Origin: Rhizobiales bacterium CCH3-A5
Lineage (GTDB): Bacteria; Pseudomonadota; Alphaproteobacteria; Rhizobiales; Beijerinckiaceae
Length of the DNA stretch: 50,804 nt
Reading direction: 5' to 3'
NCBI GenBank assembly: GCA_001556025.1
Contig: LSIB01000147.1
Location: 1-50,804, forward strand
The notes under the pieces are model-generated. The model was not told the origin of the DNA. It made no database searches and saw nothing but the letters and a program-made list of their open reading frames with translations. The position numbers and the translations under genes were made by a program. Shown here piece after piece: positions 24,999 through 34,799 of the stretch. The stretch's first letter is position 1. Each line of letters starts with the position of its first letter.

Positions 24999-25151
24999 AT
25001 GCAGTCCTCGCGCACCCTCCTGATCGCCCTCGTCGTCGTCCTCGTCGCAGGCCTCGCCGTCACCGGCTACGCGCTCTATCAGGAGAAGAAGCAGCCCGAG
25101 GGCGTCGAGATCTCCGTCGGCAGGAACGGGTTGTCGATCAAGGAGAAGTGA
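24999..25151 (+). CDS. Small single-pass membrane protein (50 aa)
   Basis: A 50-codon gene, MQSSRTLLIALVVVLVAG then TGYALYQEKKQPEG and EISVGRNGLSIKEK. It has one N-terminal transmembrane helix (about residues 6-25) followed by a short charged tail with a beta-like EISVGRNGLSI end. Similar short proteins with a GVEIxVGxxGISI tail are common and uncharacterised in Rhizobiales. It is too short for usual ORF cut-offs, and evidence is the good codon pattern, the hydrophobic segment and a promoter-like sequence upstream. The ribosome-binding site (GTCGGA) is weak. Function unknown; tail likely periplasmic. Confidence 0.68.
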   Translation: MQSSRTLLIALVVVLVAGLAVTGYALYQEKKQPEGVEISVGRNGLSIKEK

Positions 25152-25197
25152 GCTTGTCGCGCGGACGCCACGTGATCCCGGCATAGCGGCGCTCATC

Positions 25198-25273
25198 CGT
25201 CATTGCGAGCGAAGCGAAGCAATCCACAGGGTTGCGCGAGACGCTGGATTGCTTCGCTGCGCTCGCAAGGACG
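25198..25273. repeat. Palindromic repeat family A, copy 4
   Basis: An inverted repeat with left arm CGTCATTGCGAGCGAAGCG and right arm GCTTCGCTGCGCTCGCAAGG. It lies between the converging small membrane-protein gene and phaZ and may end both transcripts. Both arms have single-base differences from the other copies. Confidence 0.87.
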
Positions 25274-25296
25274 ACAGCTTGGGAGCGTAGCTCAGT

Positions 25297-26511
25297 TCAG
25301 CTATTGGCCACGATCATGTTCCGGACGATCGGGTAGATCTGGCCGTCCCATTTTCGGCCCGAGAACACGCCGTAATGGCCGACGCCGGCCTGCATGTGGT
25401 GGCGTTTGCGGAAGGGCTTCAGCCCGGTGCAGAGATCATGCGCCGCCGAGGTCTGGCCGAGCGAGCAGATATCGTCGCGCTCGCCCTCGACGGTGAGCAG
25501 AGCGGTTTTGCGGATCGCGCGGCAATCGACCCTCTCGCCGCGATAGCTCAGTGTCCCGGCGGCGAGCCTCGCTTCCTGGAAGATCCACTGCACCGTCTCG
25601 AGATAGAATTCGGCCGGCAGGTCGAGCACGGCGAAATACTCGTCGTAGAACTTCTTGATCGTCGTCGCCTGTTCCTCCTCGCCCGTGGCGAGGTGGGTGA
25701 ACATGTCGATATGGGCGTTCACATGCCGCTGCAGGTTCATCGCCATGAAGGCGCCGAGCTGGACGAAGCCCGGATAGACTTTTCGCCCCGCGCCGGGATA
25801 GCGCGCCGGCACGGTGGCGATCAGGTTCTTGCGGAACCATTCGATCGGCTTGTCGGAGGCCAGCTTGTTGACCGCCGTCGGATTGATGCGCGTATCGACC
25901 GGCCCTGCCATCAGCGTCATGCTGCGCGGCTGAAGCGGGTTGCCGGCCTGCGCCATCACGGCGGCTGCCGTGAGCACCTGGACGCAGGGCTGGCACACCG
26001 CGACGACATGGGTGTCTGGCCCGAGCTTTTCGATGAAGGCGATCAGCGCATCGACATAATCGTCATAGCCGAAGACGCCTGCCTCCAGGCTGACGTCGCG
26101 GGCATTGTGCCAGTCGGTGATGTAGACGTCGTGGTCGCGCAGCAGCGTCGCGACCGTGTTGCGCAGCAGCGTCGCGAAATGGCCCGACATCGGCGCAACC
26201 ACCAGCACCTTGGCCTGCGGCAGCTCGGAATCCTTGGCGAAGCGGAGAAGGCTGCCAAAGGGCAGGGTGAGCATCACCTGCTCGGTCACGACCGCATCGC
26301 GGTTGCCGTCCCGGACCACATCGATCTCGTAGGGCGGGCGCTCATGGGTCAGGCCCGCGCGCGTCACCATCTCGAAGGCGGCGGCCGCCGCGCGGATATC
26401 GACCTGCTGGCCCATCAGAGCTTTTGCGCCGAGCGCTGTCAGCGCCGCCTGGGCCATCATCCGCGCCGGGTTCATCAGGTCCGACTGGGCCTGGTAGGCA
26501 GAATAGAGCAT
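25297..26511 (-). CDS. phaZ: Intracellular polyhydroxyalkanoate depolymerase
   Basis: A 404-residue PhaZ-type PHB depolymerase that degrades native storage granules. It is an alpha/beta hydrolase in which the nucleophile is Cys, not Ser, in VAVCQPCVQVL (Cys173 or Cys176); the catalytic His is in GVGHYGVFSG near the C-terminus, with an Asp in EGERDDI between. ATG 26511 gives the common MLYSAYQAQSDLMNP start; 19 residues of frame before it are not conserved. No signal peptide. The 234-nt divergent gap to the GST gene has no clear promoter or phasin-regulator site. Biosynthetic phaABC genes are not in the window. Confidence 0.93.
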   Translation of the reverse strand: MLYSAYQAQSDLMNPARMMAQAALTALGAKALMGQQVDIRAAAAAFEMVTRAGLTHERPPYEIDVVRDGNRDAVVTEQVMLTLPFGSLLRFAKDSELPQAKVLVVAPMSGHFATLLRNTVATLLRDHDVYITDWHNARDVSLEAGVFGYDDYVDALIAFIEKLGPDTHVVAVCQPCVQVLTAAAVMAQAGNPLQPRSMTLMAGPVDTRINPTAVNKLASDKPIEWFRKNLIATVPARYPGAGRKVYPGFVQLGAFMAMNLQRHVNAHIDMFTHLATGEEEQATTIKKFYDEYFAVLDLPAEFYLETVQWIFQEARLAAGTLSYRGERVDCRAIRKTALLTVEGERDDICSLGQTSAAHDLCTGLKPFRKRHHMQAGVGHYGVFSGRKWDGQIYPIVRNMIVANS

Positions 26512-26745
26512 CAGCGTGCGACCCCGAACCGAAGCGTCTTGGACCGGGCCGGGCAATCGCCCCGCCAACCGCCCGTCACCGCCGGATCATGTTGCACTGC
26601 AAAAGCGAATTTTCGCAAGAATGTTCTGATCCGTCTCATACGATGGAACATCTTTTGCTACGCTCGCCGCCAGGCTCGAGAAAACGCCTGGCAAGAAAAA
26701 ACCTGCCAACCTGCCAAGAAGAAGCCTGCCGAGAGGATGCCTGCC

Positions 26746-27402
26746 ATGCCCGCCGCCACCCTGACCATCAGTAGCAAGAACTATTCCTCATGGTCGCTGC
26801 GTGGCTGGCTGCTCTGCGCCATGGCGGGGCTCGATGTCGAGGAGCGCATGCTCTCGGTCGACGATCCCTCCGCCCGGGCCGAACTGCTGCTGCTGTCGCC
26901 GTCCTTCCTCGTGCCCTGCCTGACCCATGATGACGTCAAGGTCTGGGATACGCTGGCGATCGCGGCCTATCTCGACGAGATCAGGCCCAAGGCCGGCCTG
27001 TTGCCGAAGGAGGCCAAGGCGCGCGCCCATTGCCGCGCCATCTGCGGCGAGATGCATTCGGGCTTTTCCAATCTGCGCTCGGCCCTGCCGATGAACCTCA
27101 AGGCGCATTATCCGGGGTTCAAGGTCTGGGCCGGCGCGCAGGCCGACATCGACCGCGTTACCGAGATCTGGCGCGACTGCCTCGAGACCTATGGCGGGCC
27201 ATATCTCTTCGGCGCGTCCATGACGATGGCAGACGCGATGTACGCCCCGGTCTGCCTGCGCTTCCTGACCTATGACGTGGCGCTCGATCCCGTCAGCCAG
27301 GACTATTGCAGGACGATCGCGACATGGCCCGCGCTAAAGGACTGGATCAGGGCGGCCCATGACGAGCCGGAGGAAATGGAAGAACTCGACGCGGAGTTCT
27401 GA
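26746..27402 (+). CDS. Glutathione S-transferase family protein
   Basis: A 218-residue GST-like protein with an N-terminal thioredoxin fold (LTISSKNYSSWSLRGWLLC, then PSFLVPCLTHDDVKVWDTLAIAAYL) and an all-alpha C-terminal domain. The SSKNYSSWSLR start, with Ser residues at the expected active-site positions, is typical of a bacterial subgroup. Two in-frame ATGs are close together; 26746 is chosen because GAGAGG lies 9 nt before it. The leader repeats CCTGCC several times (26701-26745), which looks accidental. Its natural substrate is unknown. Confidence 0.86.
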   Translation: MPAATLTISSKNYSSWSLRGWLLCAMAGLDVEERMLSVDDPSARAELLLLSPSFLVPCLTHDDVKVWDTLAIAAYLDEIRPKAGLLPKEAKARAHCRAICGEMHSGFSNLRSALPMNLKAHYPGFKVWAGAQADIDRVTEIWRDCLETYGGPYLFGASMTMADAMYAPVCLRFLTYDVALDPVSQDYCRTIATWPALKDWIRAAHDEPEEMEELDAEF

Positions 27403-27518
27403 TCTCGGGCCCGCGATGCGCGAAATGACTGGAGCGATAGCGGCTGCCGCATTGGCCTTTGCGGCCCAAAGGCGCTACCACCGCCGGCGAAATCCATAAT
27501 CGCCGTGGGAGGCCCGAG

Positions 27519-28964
27519 ATGACGCAGATGTTCAAAAACCTGATCGCCGGCGAATGGACCGGCGCCGGCAACGCCTCGCGCAACATCAACCCGTCCAACA
27601 CCGGCGACGTCGTCGGCGAGTATGCGCAAGGCACAGTCGATCAGCTCAACGACGCGGTCGCCGCCGCCAAGGCCGCCTTCCCGGCCTGGAGCCGTTCTGG
27701 CCCGCAGGAGCGCTACGAGATTCTGATCAAGGCCTCCGACGAGATTCTCGCCCGCAAGGAGGAACTCGGCCGCCTGCTTTCGCGCGAAGAGGGCAAGACG
27801 CTGGCCGAAGGCATCGGCGAGGCCGGCCGGGCCGGCCAGATCTTCGCGTTCTTCGCCGGCGAGTGCCTGCGTCTCGGCGGCGAGGCCGTCCCCTCGGTGC
27901 GTCCCGGCGTCGGCGTCGAGATCACGCGCGAGGCGCTCGGCGTCATCGGCATGATCACGCCATGGAATTTCCCGATCGCGATCCCGGCCTGGAAGATCGC
28001 GCCGGCGCTGGCCTGGGGTAACTGCGTCGTCATCAAGCCGGCCGATCTCGTGCCGGGCTCGGCCTGGGCGCTGGTCGACATCATTCAGCGCGCCGGCCTG
28101 CCCAAGGGCGTGCTGAACCTTGTCATGGGGCGCGGCTCGGTCGTCGGCCAGGCGCTGCTGCAACACAAGGACGTCCATGCGATCTCCTTCACCGGCTCGG
28201 TCTCGACCGGCCGCAAGGTGGCGGAGGCCTGCATCGCCTCCAACCCGATGAAGAAGGTCCAGCTCGAGATGGGCGGCAAGAACCCGCTCGTAGTGCTCGA
28301 CGACGCCGACCTCAAGACCGCCGTCGAGGCCGCGGTCACGGGCGCCTATTTTTCGACCGGCCAGCGCTGCACGGCCTCGTCGCGCCTGATCGTGCAGGCC
28401 GGCATCCATGATCGCTTCGTCGAGGCCTGCATCGAGCGGCTCAAGGGTGTCGTCGTCGACGACGCGCTAAAGGCCGGCACGCATATCGGCCCCGTCGTCG
28501 ACCAGAGCCAGCTCGATCAGGACCTGAAATACATCCAGATCGCCCGCGACGAGGGCGCAAAACTCGCCTGGGGCGGCGAACTCCTGAACCGCGAGACGCC
28601 CGGCTTCTATCTCCAGCCGGCGCTGTTCACCGAGACCACCAACGCGATGCGCATCTCGCGCGAGGAGGTTTTTGGCCCGGTCGCCAATGTCATCCGTGTC
28701 AAGGATTACGAGGAGGCGCTCACCATCGCCAACGACACCGAGTTCGGTCTATCCGCCGGCATCTGCACCACCTCGCTGAAGCACGCGACGCATTTCAAGC
28801 GCAACAGCGAAGCCGGCATGGTGATGGTCAACCTCGCCACGGCGGGCGTCGATTACCACGTCCCCTTCGGCGGCCGGAAAGGCTCAAGCTACGGCCCGCG
28901 CGAGCAGGGCGCGTATGCGAAGGAGATGTATACAACCGTGAAGACGGCCTACACGCTGGCTTGA
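27519..28964 (+). CDS. NAD(P)-dependent aldehyde dehydrogenase, 2-oxoglutarate-semialdehyde type
   Basis: A 481-residue aldehyde dehydrogenase. The cofactor-binding stretch ITPWNFPIAIPAWKIAPAL (about 146-164), FTGS (224-227), the general base in QLEMGGKNP (Glu250) and the nucleophile in STGQRCTASSR (Cys284) are in place. The sequence around the Cys and the GNCVVIKPADLVPGSAWAL segment look most like alpha-ketoglutaric semialdehyde dehydrogenases of sugar-acid and hydroxyproline catabolism, but substrate prediction in this family is unreliable. ATG 27519 has GGAGG 6 nt upstream. No pathway genes are adjacent. Confidence 0.9.
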   Translation: MTQMFKNLIAGEWTGAGNASRNINPSNTGDVVGEYAQGTVDQLNDAVAAAKAAFPAWSRSGPQERYEILIKASDEILARKEELGRLLSREEGKTLAEGIGEAGRAGQIFAFFAGECLRLGGEAVPSVRPGVGVEITREALGVIGMITPWNFPIAIPAWKIAPALAWGNCVVIKPADLVPGSAWALVDIIQRAGLPKGVLNLVMGRGSVVGQALLQHKDVHAISFTGSVSTGRKVAEACIASNPMKKVQLEMGGKNPLVVLDDADLKTAVEAAVTGAYFSTGQRCTASSRLIVQAGIHDRFVEACIERLKGVVVDDALKAGTHIGPVVDQSQLDQDLKYIQIARDEGAKLAWGGELLNRETPGFYLQPALFTETTNAMRISREEVFGPVANVIRVKDYEEALTIANDTEFGLSAGICTTSLKHATHFKRNSEAGMVMVNLATAGVDYHVPFGGRKGSSYGPREQGAYAKEMYTTVKTAYTLA

Positions 28965-28987
28965 GCAGACCCTCCGTCCAAAACGTA

Positions 28988-29011
28988 GCTGCCGCCCCTA
29001 GGGGCGGCAGC
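28988..29011. terminator. Bidirectional terminator-like palindrome
   Basis: A perfect 24-bp palindrome, GCTGCCGCCCC / GGGGCGGCAGC around TA, in the 55-nt gap between converging genes. On the minus strand it is followed by TACGTTTTGG, a short T-run; on the plus strand no T-run follows. It probably ends the Arg-rich protein transcript and may also stop that of the aldehyde dehydrogenase. Confidence 0.7.
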
Positions 29012-29019
29012 GTCCTCAC

Positions 29020-29295
29020 TTACCAGTAATAGCGCCAGCGGCCCCCGCGCCAGACGCGGCGGCGCCAGCGGCGACGCGCCCTGCGGTTGCGGCGGTGCCA
29101 GGCGCGGTGAGCGCGCCAGCGCGGGCCGGGCGGCATATGCGTGAATTCGGCGTCCGCTTGCTCCAGTGCCGCGGCCGGAACCTCGATTGGGCCGGCGGCG
29201 GCATCGGCCGCAGGCGTCGATCGGGCAAGGGCCGCGCCGCCGGTGAGCGCCGCCGTGCCGCCGATCAGGGCCGCAATGAATGAACGTCTGTGCAT
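29020..29295 (-). CDS. Small exported Arg/Trp-rich protein
   Basis: A 91-residue protein with a twin-arginine-like signal (MHRRSFIAALIGGTAALTGG, cleavage near residue 25), an acidic/Ala middle (IEVPAAALEQADAEFTHMPP) and a C-terminus very rich in Arg and Trp (HRRNRRARRRWRRRVWRGG, ending YYW). ATG 29295 has GGAGG 9 nt upstream, while the extra frame to 29406 has no support. A GGAAC-N17-CGTT sigma-EcfG-type promoter precedes it. Similar short Arg/Trp-rich exported proteins are seen across Hyphomicrobiales without known function; the basic tail could bind envelope polymers or nucleic acid. Confidence 0.72.
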   Translation of the reverse strand: MHRRSFIAALIGGTAALTGGAALARSTPAADAAAGPIEVPAAALEQADAEFTHMPPGPRWRAHRAWHRRNRRARRRWRRRVWRGGRWRYYW

Positions 29296-29335
29296 CGGTC
29301 GTTCCTCCGTTTCGGCTCGTTGCGAGCATGAAGAA

Positions 29336-29361
29336 AACGAAGTTGGCGCCGGGGCGGTTCC
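29336..29361 (-). promoter_or_regulatory. Sigma-EcfG-type promoter for the Arg/Trp-rich protein
   Basis: On the minus strand GGAAC (29357-29361) is followed after 17 nt by CGTT (29336-29339). The start would be near 29329, 34 nt before the ATG, with the GGAGG ribosome-binding site in between. All nine motif bases match the general-stress consensus. Confidence 0.65.
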
Positions 29362-29402
29362 GAGCTGCAGGATTAAGGTTTCGTCATGTTGAGGCCTGAG
29401 CC

Positions 29403-31392
<1,990 letters not shown>

Positions 31393-31396
<4 letters not shown>

Positions 31397-32271
31397 CCGA
31401 CCGGGATGACGTCGACTGCAACGCCGACCTTCTGCGAGCCGGGGCCGACGAGAACGCCGTCCAGAGGCGACACGTCGGCGTAGTCGCGGCCGACGGCGGT
31501 GACGATGTGGTCGTCGGCGACAATCAGATCATTGGTCGGGTCGAGCCCGATCCAGCCCGTTTCAGGCCCGCACCAGAGCATCACCCAGGCGTGACTCGCG
31601 TCCGCGCCCTCCAGCCGCTTCTGCCCCGGCGGCGGAATGGTGCGGATATAGCCGCTGACATAGGCCGCCGGCAGGCCGAGGCCCCGCAGGCCGGCGATCA
31701 TGATATGCGCGAAATCCTGGCAGACGCCGTGCCGCTTGGCGAAGGCCTCGGCCAGCGGCGTCGAGACCTCGGTCGCCTCGGGGTCGTAGTCGAACTCGGC
31801 GCGGATCCGCGCCATCAGATCGCAGGCGGCCTCCAGCACCGGCCGCAGCGGCGAAAAGCTCTTGCGAGCGTAAGCGACGACAGCGTCGACCTGCGGCGCG
31901 AGTCGGCTCGGAAAGAGCTGGTGAGCCGGCGAATCCGGGGCGAGGCTGCCCGAGGCGAGCGCCAGCGCGGCGACCTCCTCCCAATGCCGCGTCAGGCCCG
32001 GATGAGGTGCGGGCGGACGATTGACCGTGATGCGCGCCTTCATCTCGACTTTGAGCTCGCGATGCGGCTTCGAGATGATGATCGTCGTCATCCGGTTGCC
32101 GAAGAAGCACACGCCGTCGATCCGCTCGGCCGGACGAGGCGAGATCGAAAGCTCGCTGCGCTCGACGCGCTGGCCGCCATCGTTGCGCGGCAGCAGCCGC
32201 AGGATGCAGCGCGCGAGCGGGACCGGACGGCTGTAGCCATAGGTCGTGATGTGACGCAGATCGTAGATCAC
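31393..32271 (-). CDS. Transglutaminase-like cysteine protease family protein
   Basis: A 292-residue protein with an N-terminal transglutaminase-associated beta domain (IYDLRHITTYGYSRPVPLA) and a papain-like core with a full triad: Cys184 in KRHGVCQDFAH, His227 in DASHAWVML and Asp244 in [10 protein letters not shown]. No signal peptide. The frame extends upstream within the ATP-grasp gene, but the GTG at 32271 forms a GTGA overlap with that stop and starts the usual domain. Homologues are almost always next to permuted ATP-grasp/Alpha-E proteins, and are thought to process or transfer peptides made by them. Confidence 0.88.
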
Positions 32272-34790
32272 GCGATGCCCGTCAGCCTTGAGCCTTCGGG
32301 CGCGCTGTTCTGGAGAAAGTAGCGCTCGGCGATGGCGCTGGAGAGCCCCATCAGCAACTGCTCGAACAGCAGGATGCCGCTGCGGTCGAGTCGGGCGGCC
32401 TCCGCGATGCGGCATTCGGCGGCGAGCTTGAGCGCAAGACGGCGCGGCGCCTCCAGCATGCCATCCTCGTTGAGCGAAGGGAGGGTCGCGATCTCGGCGT
32501 CGAGCCGATCGATCTGGAAGGCGGCGGAACGCGGATTATAGGGATCGAGCATGACGAGATCGAGCACCGGCTGCAGGCTCGCACCGAGCAGATAGCGCGA
32601 GCGGTAGGTGATCTGCGAATCGGTCAGGTCGAGCAGGGCGTCGAGCGCATCGGCCGGCGCGCTCGATTCGGCGAAATGGCGGGCGAAGCGACAGGTGGCG
32701 ATGCCGCGCTCGATCCGCCTGCCGATATCGAGGAAGCGCCACCCCGGCCCGCGCACCATGTTCTCCTGGCTGAGGCCCGAGAAGGCGGCGAGCGACTTCA
32801 GCGCGCGATCGGCGATCTCATAGGCCTCGCCGGCGCTGGGCGGCTTGGCTGACGTGCGGGTCAACTGATGCTGCAGGTCGCTGAAGAGCCGCCAGGCATC
32901 GATCGAAAGCCGCTCGCGGATGACTGAGGCCGTGCGCCTCGCCTCCATGACGTTGGCGACGGCCGAGCCGTAATGCTCGGGGTCGTGCAGCGCGGCCGAC
33001 GCCTGCAGGGTCGCGACTTGCGCCTTGCCGCCGGGCGCCGCGCCCCAGGCGACGAGCAGATTGGCTAGCCGCTTCAGCGTGTCGGAACGGCCGGGCGTCG
33101 CCGTATCGGCGTCGATCAGCCGGCCGAGCAGCGCGCGCACCAGCCGAAGCGTCGCCTCGGTCCGCTCCAGATAGCGCCCGAGCCAGAACAGATTGTCGGC
33201 CGCCCGGCTCGGCAGCGTGCCGACGAGCCGGCGGATCGCGGTGCGCTCAGGCGTCTGCAGCAGCGTCACCGGTTCGACTGGCGCGTCCGACGTCACCCAG
33301 ACATCCGAGGAGCGCACGCCGCTCCTCATGCTGACGGCGCGCGCGTCCGGTTCGTCGGAGATGCGGCAGAATCCGCCGGGCATCACCTTCCAGCCATCGG
33401 GGGTGGCGGCCGCGAACACGCGCAGCGTCACCGGGCGCGGCTGCAGCCGGCCGTTCTGGAACACCGGCATGGTCGAAAGCCGCACGACCTCCTGCCCGAC
33501 ATAATCCATGCCGCGCGCCTCGATGCGGGCGCGAAGCGCGGCCCGCTCCGCCGCCGGCAGTTCTCCCGCGAGCACCGGGCCGGTGTCGAGCCCGCCGCCC
33601 GCCGAACGGAAGGCCGGCGCGATGCTCATCTCGTCGAGACGGTCGAGCACGGCCGCGCGCTCCTTGGGCTGGCCGCACCACCAGGTCGCGACATTGGGGA
33701 GGATCATCTCCTCGCCGAGCAGCTTCTCGCCGATCGCCGGCAGGAAGCCCATCAGAGCCCGCGCCTCGACGACGCCGGAGCCGAGCCCGTTGGCGACATG
33801 GACATTGCCCTGCCGCACGGCCTGCACCAGCCCCGCCACGCCGAGCTGCGAATGCGCGTTGAGTTCGAGCGGATCGGAGAAATCGCCGTCGATGCGCCGC
33901 CAGATCACGTCGGCGCGCTTGGGGCCGGCGATGGTGCGGACATGGATGCGCCCGTCGCGCATCATCAGATCGCCGCCCTCGACCAAAAGAAAGCCGAGAT
34001 AGCGCGCCAGATAGGTCTGCTCGAAATAGCTTTCGTTCAGCGGGCCGGGCGTCAACAGGCAGATGCGCGGCTCGACACGCTTCGAGCGCGAGACGAGCCC
34101 GGCGCGGAAGCCCTGGAAAAAGGCGGCCAGCCGCTCGATGTTCATGGTCCGGAACAGTTCGGGAAAGGCGCGCGCCTGGGCCAGCCGGTTCTCCAGCGCG
34201 TAGCCAGCGCCCGAGGGAGCCTGCGTGCGGTCGCCCAGCACCCACCAGCGCCCGTCAGGCCCCCGGCCGAGATCGGCCGCGTAGAGCTGGAGCGAACCGC
34301 CGCCGGGCGCGCCCTGCAGCGGGCGCAGATAATCCGGGCTGCCGGTGACGATCGAGGCCGGCAGCAGGCCGTTGGCGATCATCTCCCCGGGGCCGTAAAT
34401 GTCGTCGAGCAGGCCTGACAGCAGTTGCGCCCGCTGTGCGACACCGGCTGCGATCGTCTCCCATTCCGCGCCGGGAATGAGCAGCGGCACATGGGACAGC
34501 GGCCAGGCCCGCTCGCCGGCGAGCGGGTCGCGCGTATCCACATCGCCATGAACGCGGTAGGAGACGCCGGTGTCGCGGACATGCCGGTCGGCAAGCCCGA
34601 AGCGCTGGCCGAGTTCGTCCTGGCTGAGCGCGCTCCATTCCAAGAGGAACGGCTCCCAATGCGGCCGGATCGCGCCGTCGCCATCCATCATCTCGTCGCG
34701 CGCGCCGGTCAGCGGCCGGTAGCCGGACAACAGGGCGTTGCGCCGTTCCGTCTTCAATCGAGTCGACGAGGAGCGGCCTTGCAGCGCCAT
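32268..34790 (-). CDS. Circularly permuted ATP-grasp / Alpha-E domain fusion protein
   Basis: An 840-residue protein. The N-terminal two-thirds is a circularly permuted ATP-grasp domain (DUF404/DUF407) with the typical stretches GVSYRVHGDV, LQLYAADLGRGPDGRWWVL, DRTQAPSGAGYALENR, LTPGPLNESYFEQTYLA and GSGVVEARALMGFLP. From about residue 510 (LPSRAADNLFWLGRYLERTE) the Alpha-E helical domain (DUF403) follows to the end. In many bacteria these are two proteins; here they are fused. ATP-grasp enzymes join a carboxyl to an amine using ATP, and this family is predicted to make a small peptide; the product is unknown. It is coupled to the genes on both sides (9-nt gap and 4-nt overlap). Confidence 0.88.
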   Translation of the reverse strand: MALQGRSSSTRLKTERRNALLSGYRPLTGARDEMMDGDGAIRPHWEPFLLEWSALSQDELGQRFGLADRHVRDTGVSYRVHGDVDTRDPLAGERAWPLSHVPLLIPGAEWETIAAGVAQRAQLLSGLLDDIYGPGEMIANGLLPASIVTGSPDYLRPLQGAPGGGSLQLYAADLGRGPDGRWWVLGDRTQAPSGAGYALENRLAQARAFPELFRTMNIERLAAFFQGFRAGLVSRSKRVEPRICLLTPGPLNESYFEQTYLARYLGFLLVEGGDLMMRDGRIHVRTIAGPKRADVIWRRIDGDFSDPLELNAHSQLGVAGLVQAVRQGNVHVANGLGSGVVEARALMGFLPAIGEKLLGEEMILPNVATWWCGQPKERAAVLDRLDEMSIAPAFRSAGGGLDTGPVLAGELPAAERAALRARIEARGMDYVGQEVVRLSTMPVFQNGRLQPRPVTLRVFAAATPDGWKVMPGGFCRISDEPDARAVSMRSGVRSSDVWVTSDAPVEPVTLLQTPERTAIRRLVGTLPSRAADNLFWLGRYLERTEATLRLVRALLGRLIDADTATPGRSDTLKRLANLLVAWGAAPGGKAQVATLQASAALHDPEHYGSAVANVMEARRTASVIRERLSIDAWRLFSDLQHQLTRTSAKPPSAGEAYEIADRALKSLAAFSGLSQENMVRGPGWRFLDIGRRIERGIATCRFARHFAESSAPADALDALLDLTDSQITYRSRYLLGASLQPVLDLVMLDPYNPRSAAFQIDRLDAEIATLPSLNEDGMLEAPRRLALKLAAECRIAEAARLDRSGILLFEQLLMGLSSAIAERYFLQNSAPEGSRLTGIA

Positions 34791-34799
34791 CGGTCCCGT

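Noticed and set aside
26512..26745. Possible LexA-type box (GTTC-N7-TCTC) and ATGTTC/GAACAT arms in the phaZ-GST gap
   Set aside because: The second half of the LexA-like site has two mismatches to GTTC, and the inverted arms are 6 bp and far apart; chance is likely.
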